From an uncultured Acidimicrobiales bacterium (lineage in GTDB: Bacteria; Actinomycetota; Acidimicrobiia; Acidimicrobiales; SHLQ01), in contig CALHYX010000032.1 of NCBI GenBank assembly GCA_938041035.1, positions 1 to 64,000 on the forward strand: DNA of 64,000 nucleotides, in the 5' to 3' direction. This document shows positions 16,360 to 23,890 of this stretch, in pieces (within the stretch, counting starts at the first letter, position 1; every line of letters starts with the position of its first letter). A model generated the notes under the pieces. That model worked only from the letters and a program-made list of their open reading frames with translations. It made no database searches and had not been told where the DNA came from. The translations under genes and the position numbers were made by a program.

Positions 16360-17940
16360 ATGGAGTCCACCCGCGGCCGCTCGACGCATCGAACGGCGAT
16401 TATCGCCTGCACCACGGCGTTCGCGCTTCTGGCCATGGCGTGCAGCTCCTCCGCGAACCGGGTCGAAGGGTCGACCACGGGTGGCGCCGTCACCCCCGAA
16501 ACGCCGGTCGAGACGGCTCCGACCCCCGACCGGGCCGCCGAGGACGCGGCCGACACTGTCGTGCCGGGGGTAACCCTCCCCGACGATGCCGGTACGGCTA
16601 CCGTGCCGCCATCGGAGGATGTCGTCCCCCTATCGCCGCCCGAGACAGCGGTTCCCGAGGAGACGGCCATTGCCGACCCGGGAGCGATCGACTGTGATCC
16701 GGCGGCCTCCTGGGTCGACGCGGATCTCGACGGCGACGGCGTGGCCGAGCGGGTTGCGCTCCTCGCGTCCGGAGTCGGTTCCACTCGGCTGCAGGTCTGT
16801 CGCGCCGGGATGCCGGCCGAGTCGTTGGTGGTGCGTTCCGACGACCGGTACCTGGCCGCCGTGGATGTGCAGGGAGACGGGCGGGTCGAGCTCATCGTCG
16901 GCGCCCCCGGGTTTCGTGATCGCGCCGACCAGATTCACCTGCAGGGTCGGCTGGTGGCGTGGGTCGGCGGGGCATTGGAACCGGTAACCCGGGGTGGCGA
17001 GGAGCTGCTGGTGGAGATCGGTGAAACCGAGTGGGTCGAGACGGATGCCGACGGCAGGGCCGTCCGCGTTCGCGCCCTCCATGGTCTTGGCTGTGTCGAT
17101 TTCGATGACGATGGCCTTCGGGAACTCCTGGTGCTCGACTCCCGGGGCGATCTGGATCCGGCTCCGGGGACCGAAGTGACCTGGAACCGGGACGCCTTCA
17201 CGCTGGACGGCGCCGTGGCGACCTCGCTGCGTGTCGATACGGGCACGTTCATCGTGGGTGAGGACGACTCGTCGATCGGACTGCTGGGCGCCGCGTCGTG
17301 TGGGGCCGACCTCGTCGAGTTCGGCTACGCCAATCCGTCGTCGGCGCTGTGCGACAGCGCCGAATTCGCCGTATCCGCCGACGTCGACGGTGATGCCCGG
17401 CCCGATCAGATCTGGGAGGCCAGGTCCGAACACGGTCAGGTGGTACGGGTCTGCACGGCGTCGGGGACGGTCGACGAGTTGGTCGTAGGTGGCCAGGGTT
17501 TGATCCTCGAGGCGTGGGATGCCGACGGCGACGGCATCGATGAGATCTTCGCCGGCGCCACAAGCGTTTCGGCCGCCTCCTACGCGCTCTACCGGGTGTT
17601 CAACGGGCGCTTGTGGTCGGTGGGTATTGGCGTCTCCGATGGGTTTCGCTCGATGGAAATCGACGGCGAACGCCGACCCGTCCGCATGCTCTTCGGCTGC
17701 GACGACATCGCCGGAGATTCCCGTCGGGAACTGGTCCAGATCGTGATCTGGCTCGACGGCGACACCGCCCGGTGGGAGCGACAGGCGTCGGCCTGGAGCG
17801 GACTCACCGTCACCCGCGCTCCGGTCGAACGCGGCGAACTCGATGCGGAGGTGACCATCGACCCCGAGGGCGAGTTCCTGCAGCTCGATGAGGCCGCCGA
17901 AGCCGCCGCCCGGGAGCTCGTGCCCGCCTGCCCCCGCTGA
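16360..17940 (+). CDS. Secreted lipoprotein with FG-GAP/VCBS-like repeats
   Basis: This 526-residue lipoprotein starts at 16360 (MESTRGRST), giving a signal peptide that ends in a lipobox LLAMAC. After a Thr/Pro-rich linker of about 100 residues come at least five repeats with a D-x-D-x-D-G calcium-type loop: DADLDGDGVAE, DVQGDGRVE, DFDDDGLRE, DVDGDARPD and DADGDGIDE. Such repeats build beta-propellers of the integrin-alpha type. The protein should be anchored to the outer face of the cytoplasmic membrane and could bind a ligand or calcium. No catalytic motif is seen. Spacing to a GGAAGG upstream is long, so the start is not certain. Confidence 0.8.
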   Translation: MESTRGRSTHRTAIIACTTAFALLAMACSSSANRVEGSTTGGAVTPETPVETAPTPDRAAEDAADTVVPGVTLPDDAGTATVPPSEDVVPLSPPETAVPEETAIADPGAIDCDPAASWVDADLDGDGVAERVALLASGVGSTRLQVCRAGMPAESLVVRSDDRYLAAVDVQGDGRVELIVGAPGFRDRADQIHLQGRLVAWVGGALEPVTRGGEELLVEIGETEWVETDADGRAVRVRALHGLGCVDFDDDGLRELLVLDSRGDLDPAPGTEVTWNRDAFTLDGAVATSLRVDTGTFIVGEDDSSIGLLGAASCGADLVEFGYANPSSALCDSAEFAVSADVDGDARPDQIWEARSEHGQVVRVCTASGTVDELVVGGQGLILEAWDADGDGIDEIFAGATSVSAASYALYRVFNGRLWSVGIGVSDGFRSMEIDGERRPVRMLFGCDDIAGDSRRELVQIVIWLDGDTARWERQASAWSGLTVTRAPVERGELDAEVTIDPEGEFLQLDEAAEAAARELVPACPR

Positions 17941-17950
17941 GGCGCCGGTC

Positions 17951-18682
17951 TCAGGACCGCTCGTACACGAACCCCGACTCGGCCATGGTCAGGCGATGGC
18001 GAGCGCCGGTCGCCGTCGGGTCGGTGGCCGCGTACCCGGCGTCACCCTCCCACATGGCCACCGGGCCGACGTCGGAGCGTCCGATCCGGGTGAGAAAGAA
18101 CTCGACGTCGACCGCTTCGAGTGCCGCGAGGGCGGTGTCCACGTCGGTGAACTCCTGGAGGGTCTCGAGGGTCACCCACGTCGGCGGCGCCAGCTCGATC
18201 TCCAACCGGTTGCGGCGTTGCAGTGCATCGGCCGGCGCCATCCACGCCCAATCATGGATCTCCCCACCGTCGATGGCGACGGGGTCGCCGCTGGCTCGGG
18301 CGGCGAAGAACCAGGTCGAGAATCGCTTCGGGGTGATCGTCGGTGGTGTCCAGTGGCTGAACCAGGCGAGCGCGCCCGGTTCGAGCTGCTGACCGGCCTC
18401 CTCGGCCGCTTCTCGCACCGCGGCCTGCTTGGCGGCCGCCAGGAGGTCGTCGGGGCGATCGCCGTGGTCCTCCGGGTCGATTCGCCCGCCGGGAAACACC
18501 CACATACCGCCGACGAACTCCAGCTTGGAATTGCGGCGCAACATCAGCGTTTCGAGCCCCTCGGGACCATCGCGCAGGACGACGACGGTCGCGGCCGGGA
18601 TCAGTGGAGCCTCATCGGCACCATCGCGTTGGGCTGCTTCCCACCGGGCGAACATGTCGCGATCTCGCTGGCTGTCGTTCAT
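17951..18682 (-). CDS. NUDIX hydrolase
   Basis: This 243-residue protein has the NUDIX fold, with the box split by an insertion: FPGGRIDPED, then about 12 residues, then AVREAAEEAGQ. The REAAEEAG part keeps the metal-binding glutamates. The insertion resembles the NUDT7/NUDT19-like branch, which often acts on CoA derivatives, so a CoA diphosphatase role is possible. It is convergent with the lipoprotein (10 bp between stops) and lies downstream of the CoA-binding-domain gene in the same direction. Function beyond a nucleoside-diphosphate-linked substrate cannot be assigned. Confidence 0.88.
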   Translation of the reverse strand: MNDSQRDRDMFARWEAAQRDGADEAPLIPAATVVVLRDGPEGLETLMLRRNSKLEFVGGMWVFPGGRIDPEDHGDRPDDLLAAAKQAAVREAAEEAGQQLEPGALAWFSHWTPPTITPKRFSTWFFAARASGDPVAIDGGEIHDWAWMAPADALQRRNRLEIELAPPTWVTLETLQEFTDVDTALAALEAVDVEFFLTRIGRSDVGPVAMWEGDAGYAATDPTATGARHRLTMAESGFVYERS

Positions 18683-18748
18683 GGAGTCCCGTCGATCGAG
18701 TGTGATCCGGACCCTACTGGCGAGCGGGCGGCGAACGCCCGCCCACGC

Positions 18749-19249
18749 TCACCGCGCCCGGCGACTCGAGATCAGACCGGTATCGAAACCGGCGAGGTGG
18801 AGGCCCCCGTGGAAGCGAGCGTGTTCAATCTTCAGGCACCGATCCATCACGACGCTGCGGCCCGCCGCGGCCGCCAGGCGGGCAACCTCCGGGCTCCAGA
18901 TGCCGAGCTGAAGCCAGATCGACTGGGCCCCCATGCCGATCGCTTCCTCGGCGATCGCCGGGCAGTCGTCGGGGCGGCGAAAGACGTCGACCATGTCCGG
19001 CGTTTCCGGTAGGTCGGCGAGCGATGGGTACACCGGCAGGCCGAGAATCTCGGTCTCGCTCGGGTTCACCAGCAGGAGTCGAAAGTTGCTGCTGCTCTTC
19101 AGGTAGGTGATGACGAAGTTGGAGGCCCGTGCGGGTTTCGAGGACGCGCCCACGATCGCCACCGTCGAGGTCCGCTCCAGCAGGGTCTGACGTTCTCGCG
19201 CCGTCGGCGGCTCCCAACCATCGATCGCGGCGTACTCCGACTCGGCCAT
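18749..19249 (-). CDS. CoA-binding domain protein, YccU-like
   Basis: A 166-residue protein with a Rossmann-type CoA-binding domain: TVAIVGASSKPARASN near residue 28, VNPSETEILG, VYPSLADLP and the cysteine-containing segment VVMDRCLKIEH near the C-terminus. It matches the stand-alone YccU/CoA_binding_2 family. The gene begins one base after the stop of the O-acetylhomoserine sulfhydrylase gene, so the two are co-transcribed. Pairing with a methionine-pathway PLP enzyme suggests a link to sulfur metabolism or its regulation by CoA species, but no activity is known for the family. Confidence 0.88.
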   Translation of the reverse strand: MAESEYAAIDGWEPPTARERQTLLERTSTVAIVGASSKPARASNFVITYLKSSSNFRLLLVNPSETEILGLPVYPSLADLPETPDMVDVFRRPDDCPAIAEEAIGMGAQSIWLQLGIWSPEVARLAAAAGRSVVMDRCLKIEHARFHGGLHLAGFDTGLISSRRAR

Positions 19250-19250
19250 C

Positions 19251-20540
19251 TCAGACCCTCCCCGCCTGCTCGAGCGCCTGGTCGAGATCCCAGAGGATGT
19301 CCTCGAGATCCTCCAACCCCACCGACAGGCGAACCATCTCGGGGCTGACCCCGCCGGCGGCGAGGTCCTCGTCGGAAAGCTGTTGGTGGGTGGTCGAAGC
19401 CGGATGGATGACGAGGGTTTTGGCGTCGCCGACGTTGGCGAGATGGCTGACCAGTTCCAGACTCTCGATGAAGCGGGCGCCGGCCGCTCGGCCCCCCTTT
19501 ACCCCGAAGGTGAAGATGGCTCCGGGACCCTTGGGGAGATAGCGCTGGGAAAGCGCGTGCCACGGCGAGTCCGGTAGCCCGGCGTAGTTCACGAAGCTCA
19601 CGCGGTCGTCCGCGGCCAGCCACTCGGCGACGGCCTGGGCGTTGGCCGCGTGGCTATCCATCCGGTGCGGGAGCGTTTCGAGACCCTGGAGAAACATGAA
19701 CGCGTTGAACGGTGACAGTGACGCTCCCACGTCGCGCAGTTGTTCGGACCGGACCCGGGTGCAGAACGCGTACTCGCCGAAGTTGTCCCACCAGCGCAGG
19801 CCGTTGTAGCTCGGTACCGGCTCGGTCATGATCGGGAACCGCCCGGAACCCCAGTCGAAGCGGCCGGAGTCGATGATGACTCCGCCGATGGAGGTTCCGT
19901 GGCCGCCGATGAACTTGGTCGCTGAATGGACGACGATGTCGGCGCCGTGTTCGAGAGGGCGACACAGGTAGGGCGTGGCAAAGGTGGAGTCGATCACGAG
20001 CGGAACATCGTGAGCGTCGGCGACGTCGGCGAGGGCGGCGAGGTCCGCCACGGCACCCGACGGGTTGGCGACCACCTCGGCGTACAGAAATTTCGTCTGG
20101 TCGGTTATGGCGGCGGCGAAGGCCTCGGGGTTGGTCCCGTCGACGAAAACGGCATCGACGCCCAGACGGCGCAGCGTGACATCGAACTGGGTGTACGAGC
20201 CGCCGTAGATCCCCGCGGCGGCGACCAGCTGGTCTCCGGCGCCGGCGAGCGCGGTGGCGGTAAGGAATTCCGCCGCCTGGCCCGACGACGTGGCCACCGC
20301 TCCGATGCCGCCCTCGAGGCTCGCCATCCGTTCTTCGAACGCCGCGACGGTGGGATTCGAGATCCGGCTGTAGATCGTGCCGTACTTCTGCAGAGCGAAC
20401 AGATCGGCCGCATCAGCGGTGTCGTCGAAGACAAAGCTGGTGCTCTGATAGATGGGAACCGCCCGAGCGCCGGTCGCGGAGTCGGGCTGGCCTCCCGCGT
20501 GTAGTGCTCGGGTGCGGAATCCCCAGGTTCGGTCGGTCAC
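19251..20540 (-). CDS. O-acetylhomoserine sulfhydrylase (MetY-like)
   Basis: A 429-residue PLP enzyme of the Cys/Met-metabolism family. Lys209 in HSATKFIGGHG forms the Schiff base; the N-terminal TRALHAGGQPD and the late SVGLEDLEDILWDLDQAL are typical of the long O-acetylhomoserine sulfhydrylase subfamily rather than of cystathionine enzymes (which are about 390 residues). It makes homocysteine from O-acetylhomoserine and sulfide. The start is GTG at 20540, with a -10 element 6 nt upstream, so it is probably leaderless. The CoA-binding gene follows directly. Confidence 0.93.
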   Translation of the reverse strand: MTDRTWGFRTRALHAGGQPDSATGARAVPIYQSTSFVFDDTADAADLFALQKYGTIYSRISNPTVAAFEERMASLEGGIGAVATSSGQAAEFLTATALAGAGDQLVAAAGIYGGSYTQFDVTLRRLGVDAVFVDGTNPEAFAAAITDQTKFLYAEVVANPSGAVADLAALADVADAHDVPLVIDSTFATPYLCRPLEHGADIVVHSATKFIGGHGTSIGGVIIDSGRFDWGSGRFPIMTEPVPSYNGLRWWDNFGEYAFCTRVRSEQLRDVGASLSPFNAFMFLQGLETLPHRMDSHAANAQAVAEWLAADDRVSFVNYAGLPDSPWHALSQRYLPKGPGAIFTFGVKGGRAAGARFIESLELVSHLANVGDAKTLVIHPASTTHQQLSDEDLAAGGVSPEMVRLSVGLEDLEDILWDLDQALEQAGRV

Positions 20541-20552
20541 CGCCTCAGCGTA
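20541..20552 (-). promoter_or_regulatory. -10 element of a likely leaderless transcript (metY-like)
   Basis: TACGCT, then 6 nt, then GTG at 20540 on the minus strand; no ribosome site. The leader is too short to hold a SAM riboswitch. Confidence 0.55.
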
Positions 20553-20567
20553 GGGGACCGCCGGAGG

Positions 20568-21431
20568 TTACGAGACGTCGCTGGGATCGGTTTCGGTCGC
20601 TCGTATCGCGGCGGCCGCGGCGACGATCTGTTGATCGTTGGCCGAAAGGCTGAAGCCGAAGTGCGGGCCATCCGGGCCGCGGGTGGTGACGAGGACGGCG
20701 TGGCGATCGTCGGGCAACGCCATGCTCGACACGCTCGTTAGCGACCGAGCCGATCCCCGGGCGTCGATGACGGCCCGGGCGACCGCTTCGTCGAGTTCGG
20801 CGTTGGTGGCGGTGGCCGATTCGACGCAACCGTTCATCCGTGCCGTCGCCGTAACCATGGTGCCGTCGCAGCGAACATCGAGCTCGGGTAGCGCATCGGG
20901 GGAGAGGGGACCGGCATCGAACTGGTGGGCAAGCCGGGTGAAAGGCGCGATGGTACGGCGCCGGCGGTCGTACATGTCGGCATCGAAGGACGTGGGCGCG
21001 GCGACGAAGTGCACGCCCTGGGACCGTTCGCCGGTGCTGGGGAAAAGGTGCAGGTGGCCGGAGCTGCCCGGGAGCTCGACCCGGGTGATCGTCGGATCGG
21101 CAATGGCGGTGTTCACGGCGCTGATGAGGCGATACATCACACTCGAGTCCACCGACTCGGGCGCCGGATGGTGCAAGAAGAATTCCGGGGGCTCCGGGTC
21201 ACAGCGATGGACATAGCCGACGTAGGTGTGGTGGGGGTCCAGGAGCTGGTCGAGGCCGGTCTCGACGAAGGCTCGGAACAAACGAGCGTGCGCCGGCTCG
21301 GACCGAAGGCCCCGGCTTTGCTTGTCGGCGATGGCGGCGGTGTCCTGCAGGATGGCACTGAGTCCGCGGCCGAGCCCGCGCCGGGCGCCGCCTGCTTCAT
21401 CCGGTGCTGAGGGCTCTGAGCCCGTAGGCAT
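20568..21431 (-). CDS. Hypothetical protein with ParB-like N-terminal motif
   Basis: I do not recognise this 287-residue protein. The start at ATG 21431 is chosen over a TTG 45 nt upstream. Near the N-terminus it carries RRGLGRGLSAIL, strikingly like the RGLGRGL motif with which ParB proteins contact ParA, yet no ParB-type HTH or nuclease domain follows. The rest (about 35-287) alternates charged and hydrophobic segments such as LLDPHHTYVGYVHRCD and a region that reads like a GAF/PAS-type sensor or scaffold. It has no signal peptide or membrane segment. Its neighbours give no clue. Confidence 0.6.
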   Translation of the reverse strand: MPTGSEPSAPDEAGGARRGLGRGLSAILQDTAAIADKQSRGLRSEPAHARLFRAFVETGLDQLLDPHHTYVGYVHRCDPEPPEFFLHHPAPESVDSSVMYRLISAVNTAIADPTITRVELPGSSGHLHLFPSTGERSQGVHFVAAPTSFDADMYDRRRRTIAPFTRLAHQFDAGPLSPDALPELDVRCDGTMVTATARMNGCVESATATNAELDEAVARAVIDARGSARSLTSVSSMALPDDRHAVLVTTRGPDGPHFGFSLSANDQQIVAAAAAIRATETDPSDVS

Positions 21432-21451
21432 TCCTGCCCATCCCTTTCTCC

Positions 21452-21468
21452 TGAGACCTGATGTCTCA
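21452..21468. promoter_or_regulatory. Inverted repeat upstream of the hypothetical gene
   Basis: TGAGAC-CTGAT-GTCTCA is a perfect 6-bp dyad 21 nt before the chosen start of the ParB-like-motif protein; a candidate operator. Confidence 0.35.
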
Positions 21469-21687
21469 AGCGGCAACTACGGCTCTGAGCGTGACGGGTT
21501 TTCCGGACTCGGTCAAAGCTGGGCGAAGCATTTCTTTTGGCGGAGCTCTGGTGACGCCATCGGCGGTGCGGCGAATCTCTTTCGCCCCGACCGTCAGCCC
21601 GGCCCGATTCCGCTGCGTCGCTGCTGCCGGGAGCCTCTACGGTGGAAGGAAGCGTCTCGCAGCAACTCCAACGGAAACGGGACAATC

Positions 21688-21924
21688 ATGACGAGCTCGG
21701 CTCCCAAAACCACCGGATTCATCCGGGTCCGCGACAAGTTTCGACCTCGACCGGGCGCCGGCGAGCACGCGGCCTCCGCTCCCTCGGTGACGCCGCCGCC
21801 ACCGGCCCCGGACCCCGACCCGAGACTGGTCACCGCCGGGGTGGCGGCTGCGCTTCTGGGGGCCGTCGTCGCGGCGATCCTCGGCCGCCGACTATGGGTC
21901 CTGCGGGTCCAGCGAACGGGTTGA
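21688..21924 (+). CDS. Small single-pass membrane protein
   Basis: A 78-residue protein with a basic, proline-rich first half (FRPRPGAG, TPPPPAPDPD) and one hydrophobic segment near residues 49-65 (TAGVAAALLGAVVAAILG) followed by positive residues. Topology is probably cytoplasmic N-terminus with one transmembrane helix. It is not recognised. A GGGA lies a few bases before the ATG. It precedes the beta-hydroxyacid dehydrogenase by 23 bp, but that gene has its own promoter element. Confidence 0.6.
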   Translation: MTSSAPKTTGFIRVRDKFRPRPGAGEHAASAPSVTPPPPAPDPDPRLVTAGVAAALLGAVVAAILGRRLWVLRVQRTG

Positions 21925-21935
21925 CCCCGCAGCGT

Positions 21936-21947
21936 TAGGCTCTCGCG
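21936..21947 (+). promoter_or_regulatory. -10 element of a likely leaderless transcript (dehydrogenase)
   Basis: TAGGCT, 6 nt, ATG at 21948; no ribosome site. Confidence 0.55.
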
Positions 21948-22814
21948 ATGACAACTTGTGCATTCCTTGGACTGGGCACCATGGGCTTTCCCATGGCCGG
22001 TCACCTGCTCGCCGCCGGTCACGACGTCCGCGTGTTCAACCGCACCTCGTCAACCGCAGAGCGCTGGGTCGCCGAGCACGGCGGCCGCGCCGGGGCCACG
22101 CCCGCCGACGCGGCGGCGGGGGCCGACCTGGTATTCGTTTGCGTCGGTGCCGACGACGACGTTCGGTCCGTGGTGTACGGCGACGAAGGAGCCCTGCGGG
22201 CCCTCGCCCCGGGCGCGATCATCGTCGACCACACCACCGCGTCGGCCACCTTGGCGGTGGAGCTGGCCCAACGGTGCGCCGAGGCCGGTGTCGGGTTCGT
22301 CGATGCGCCGATCTCCGGCGGGCAGGCCGGGGCCGAAAAAGGGGCGTTGTCGATCATGTGCGGCGGCGAAGATGCATCGTTCGCGGTCGCCGCCGAGGTC
22401 ATGGACGCCTACGCCGCCGCGATCACCCTCGTCGGTCCGGCCGGGTCGGGACAGCGGACGAAGATGGTGAACCAGATCCTGTGCGCAGGGGCGATCCAGG
22501 GCGCGGCCGAGGCGTTGGCGTTCGGCGAACGCTCGGGCCTCGACATGGAGAAGGTCCTCCAGGCGGTGACCAAGGGGGCCGCCGGTTCGTGGTATCTCAG
22601 CAACCGGGGTGAGACGATGGTCGCCGATTCGTTCGACTTCGGCTTTGCGGTCGATTGGATGGCCAAGGATCTTGGCCTGGTGGCCGAGGAGGCCGCCCGC
22701 CTGGGAGCGCCGGCGCCGCTGACCGCGCTGGCGGCCGAGTCGCTGTCGATGCGCCAGGAGATGGGGGACAACCGGCTCGACGCCACCTCGATCATCCGCA
22801 ACTATCGGGCCTGA
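21948..22814 (+). CDS. Beta-hydroxyacid dehydrogenase (3-hydroxyisobutyrate dehydrogenase family)
   Basis: A 288-residue NAD(P)-dependent dehydrogenase. GLGTMGFPMAGHL at residues 8-20 is the dinucleotide motif, FVDAPISGGQAGAEKGAL the substrate-binding loop, and the catalytic lysine lies in GQRTKMVNQ with its Asn four residues later. C-terminal helices complete the family fold. Members act on 3-hydroxyisobutyrate, tartronate semialdehyde, glyoxylate and similar acids; the present substrate cannot be fixed. No valine-catabolism partner is adjacent. Confidence 0.93.
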   Translation: MTTCAFLGLGTMGFPMAGHLLAAGHDVRVFNRTSSTAERWVAEHGGRAGATPADAAAGADLVFVCVGADDDVRSVVYGDEGALRALAPGAIIVDHTTASATLAVELAQRCAEAGVGFVDAPISGGQAGAEKGALSIMCGGEDASFAVAAEVMDAYAAAITLVGPAGSGQRTKMVNQILCAGAIQGAAEALAFGERSGLDMEKVLQAVTKGAAGSWYLSNRGETMVADSFDFGFAVDWMAKDLGLVAEEAARLGAPAPLTALAAESLSMRQEMGDNRLDATSIIRNYRA

Positions 22815-22822
22815 GCCGAGGG

Positions 22823-23746
22823 TCAGGCGGTGGCGGCCAGCAACTTCACGACCACGGGTGAGTCGAGGCGGACGCGGCCGGCCTTGTGCCGCCTGCGCAC
22901 CTCGGCCATGCCCTCCGGGCACTGCTCGGCGTAGGGGCACCAGGCACACAACGGGCCCGTGGTGGGCTCGAACTCGCCGCTGGCGCAGTCGGACTGCACG
23001 TTGGCCCATGTGGTGGCCAGATCGTTGGTGACCGCCTCCACCGATTCGGGGTCGACGTCGGTTTCGACGACCTTTTGGCCGAGGTACAACAGCTTGGCCT
23101 TGGCCGGCAGCGCGCCGGACTCCTCGGCGATCGCCGCGGCGTACAACAGCACCTGGGCCAGGCGCGCCTCGCGGTAGCGCATCGTCGGGGCCCGGCCCGA
23201 CTTGTAGTCGGTGATGGTGGCGCGGCCGTCTTCGAGGTCGACCCGATCGACGATGCCGCGGAAGGGCACTCCGCCGATCATGGTGTCCACCCGTTGCTCG
23301 GTGGCGACGACGTCGACGGTGGTGGGATCCTCGAGATGCCACAGGCCCTCGATGGCCTGCCAGCCCTTCCAGCGAAACTCGCGGGCCGCGGTGTCGTCGA
23401 GCGCGAGGGCGATGAAGTCGTCGTCCTCCGCCGTTTCAGGCCACGCCTGCCGGGCGAGCTCCTTGGCTCGGTCCTTGGTGCGGTGCTGCGGATCCTCCTG
23501 CAAGAGCAGTTCCAGCACCCGGTGGGCGAACGTTCCGGCGAGTGCGGCCGGACCCGGCGGGTCGGGGAGGCGATCGAGGTAACGGAATTTCCACCGGCGG
23601 GCGCACTGGCTGTAGGCGCTCGCGCTCGACGGCGACAGGTGGCGGACGCCCGGCTCGGCCCGTGGGTCGCCCACGCGGTCGAGAAGCGCGCCGACACTCG
23701 GGTCGGTCAGGTCGTGCACCTCGGGCTCGGTGGCGTCGATTTCCAT
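22823..23746 (-). CDS. RecB-family PD-(D/E)XK exonuclease with Fe-S cysteines
   Basis: A 307-residue nuclease of the Cas4/RecB group. LSPSSASAYSQCARRWKFRYLD near residue 38 gives the first cysteine, GIVDRVD and TITDYKSGRAP hold the metal-binding Asp and the D-x-K pair, and QVLLY is the QhxxY motif. The C-terminal CAWCPYAEQC supplies three more cysteines, so a [4Fe-4S] cluster is likely. It is convergent with the dehydrogenase gene. There are no cas genes, helicase or AddA partner nearby; it looks like the stand-alone actinobacterial RecB-like nuclease used in DNA repair. Confidence 0.9.
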   Translation of the reverse strand: MEIDATEPEVHDLTDPSVGALLDRVGDPRAEPGVRHLSPSSASAYSQCARRWKFRYLDRLPDPPGPAALAGTFAHRVLELLLQEDPQHRTKDRAKELARQAWPETAEDDDFIALALDDTAAREFRWKGWQAIEGLWHLEDPTTVDVVATEQRVDTMIGGVPFRGIVDRVDLEDGRATITDYKSGRAPTMRYREARLAQVLLYAAAIAEESGALPAKAKLLYLGQKVVETDVDPESVEAVTNDLATTWANVQSDCASGEFEPTTGPLCAWCPYAEQCPEGMAEVRRRHKAGRVRLDSPVVVKLLAATA

Positions 23747-23890
23747 ACCTTGTTTCTACTCGACCGGTGAGACAAGTAACAACGGTGTGATTTGCGGGGG
23801 TCTGTACAGACCCTTGCAGGTCCGCACCGAAATAGGGAGACTGGGCGTGCACGGGCCCGGTTGGCGGGCGGTGTGGGGGAGCAGCCGAAC

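Noticed and set aside
20541..20567. SAM riboswitch upstream of the metY-like gene
   Set aside because: The likely leaderless start and the 27-bp gap to the next gene leave no room. The same holds for a Moco riboswitch at moaA.
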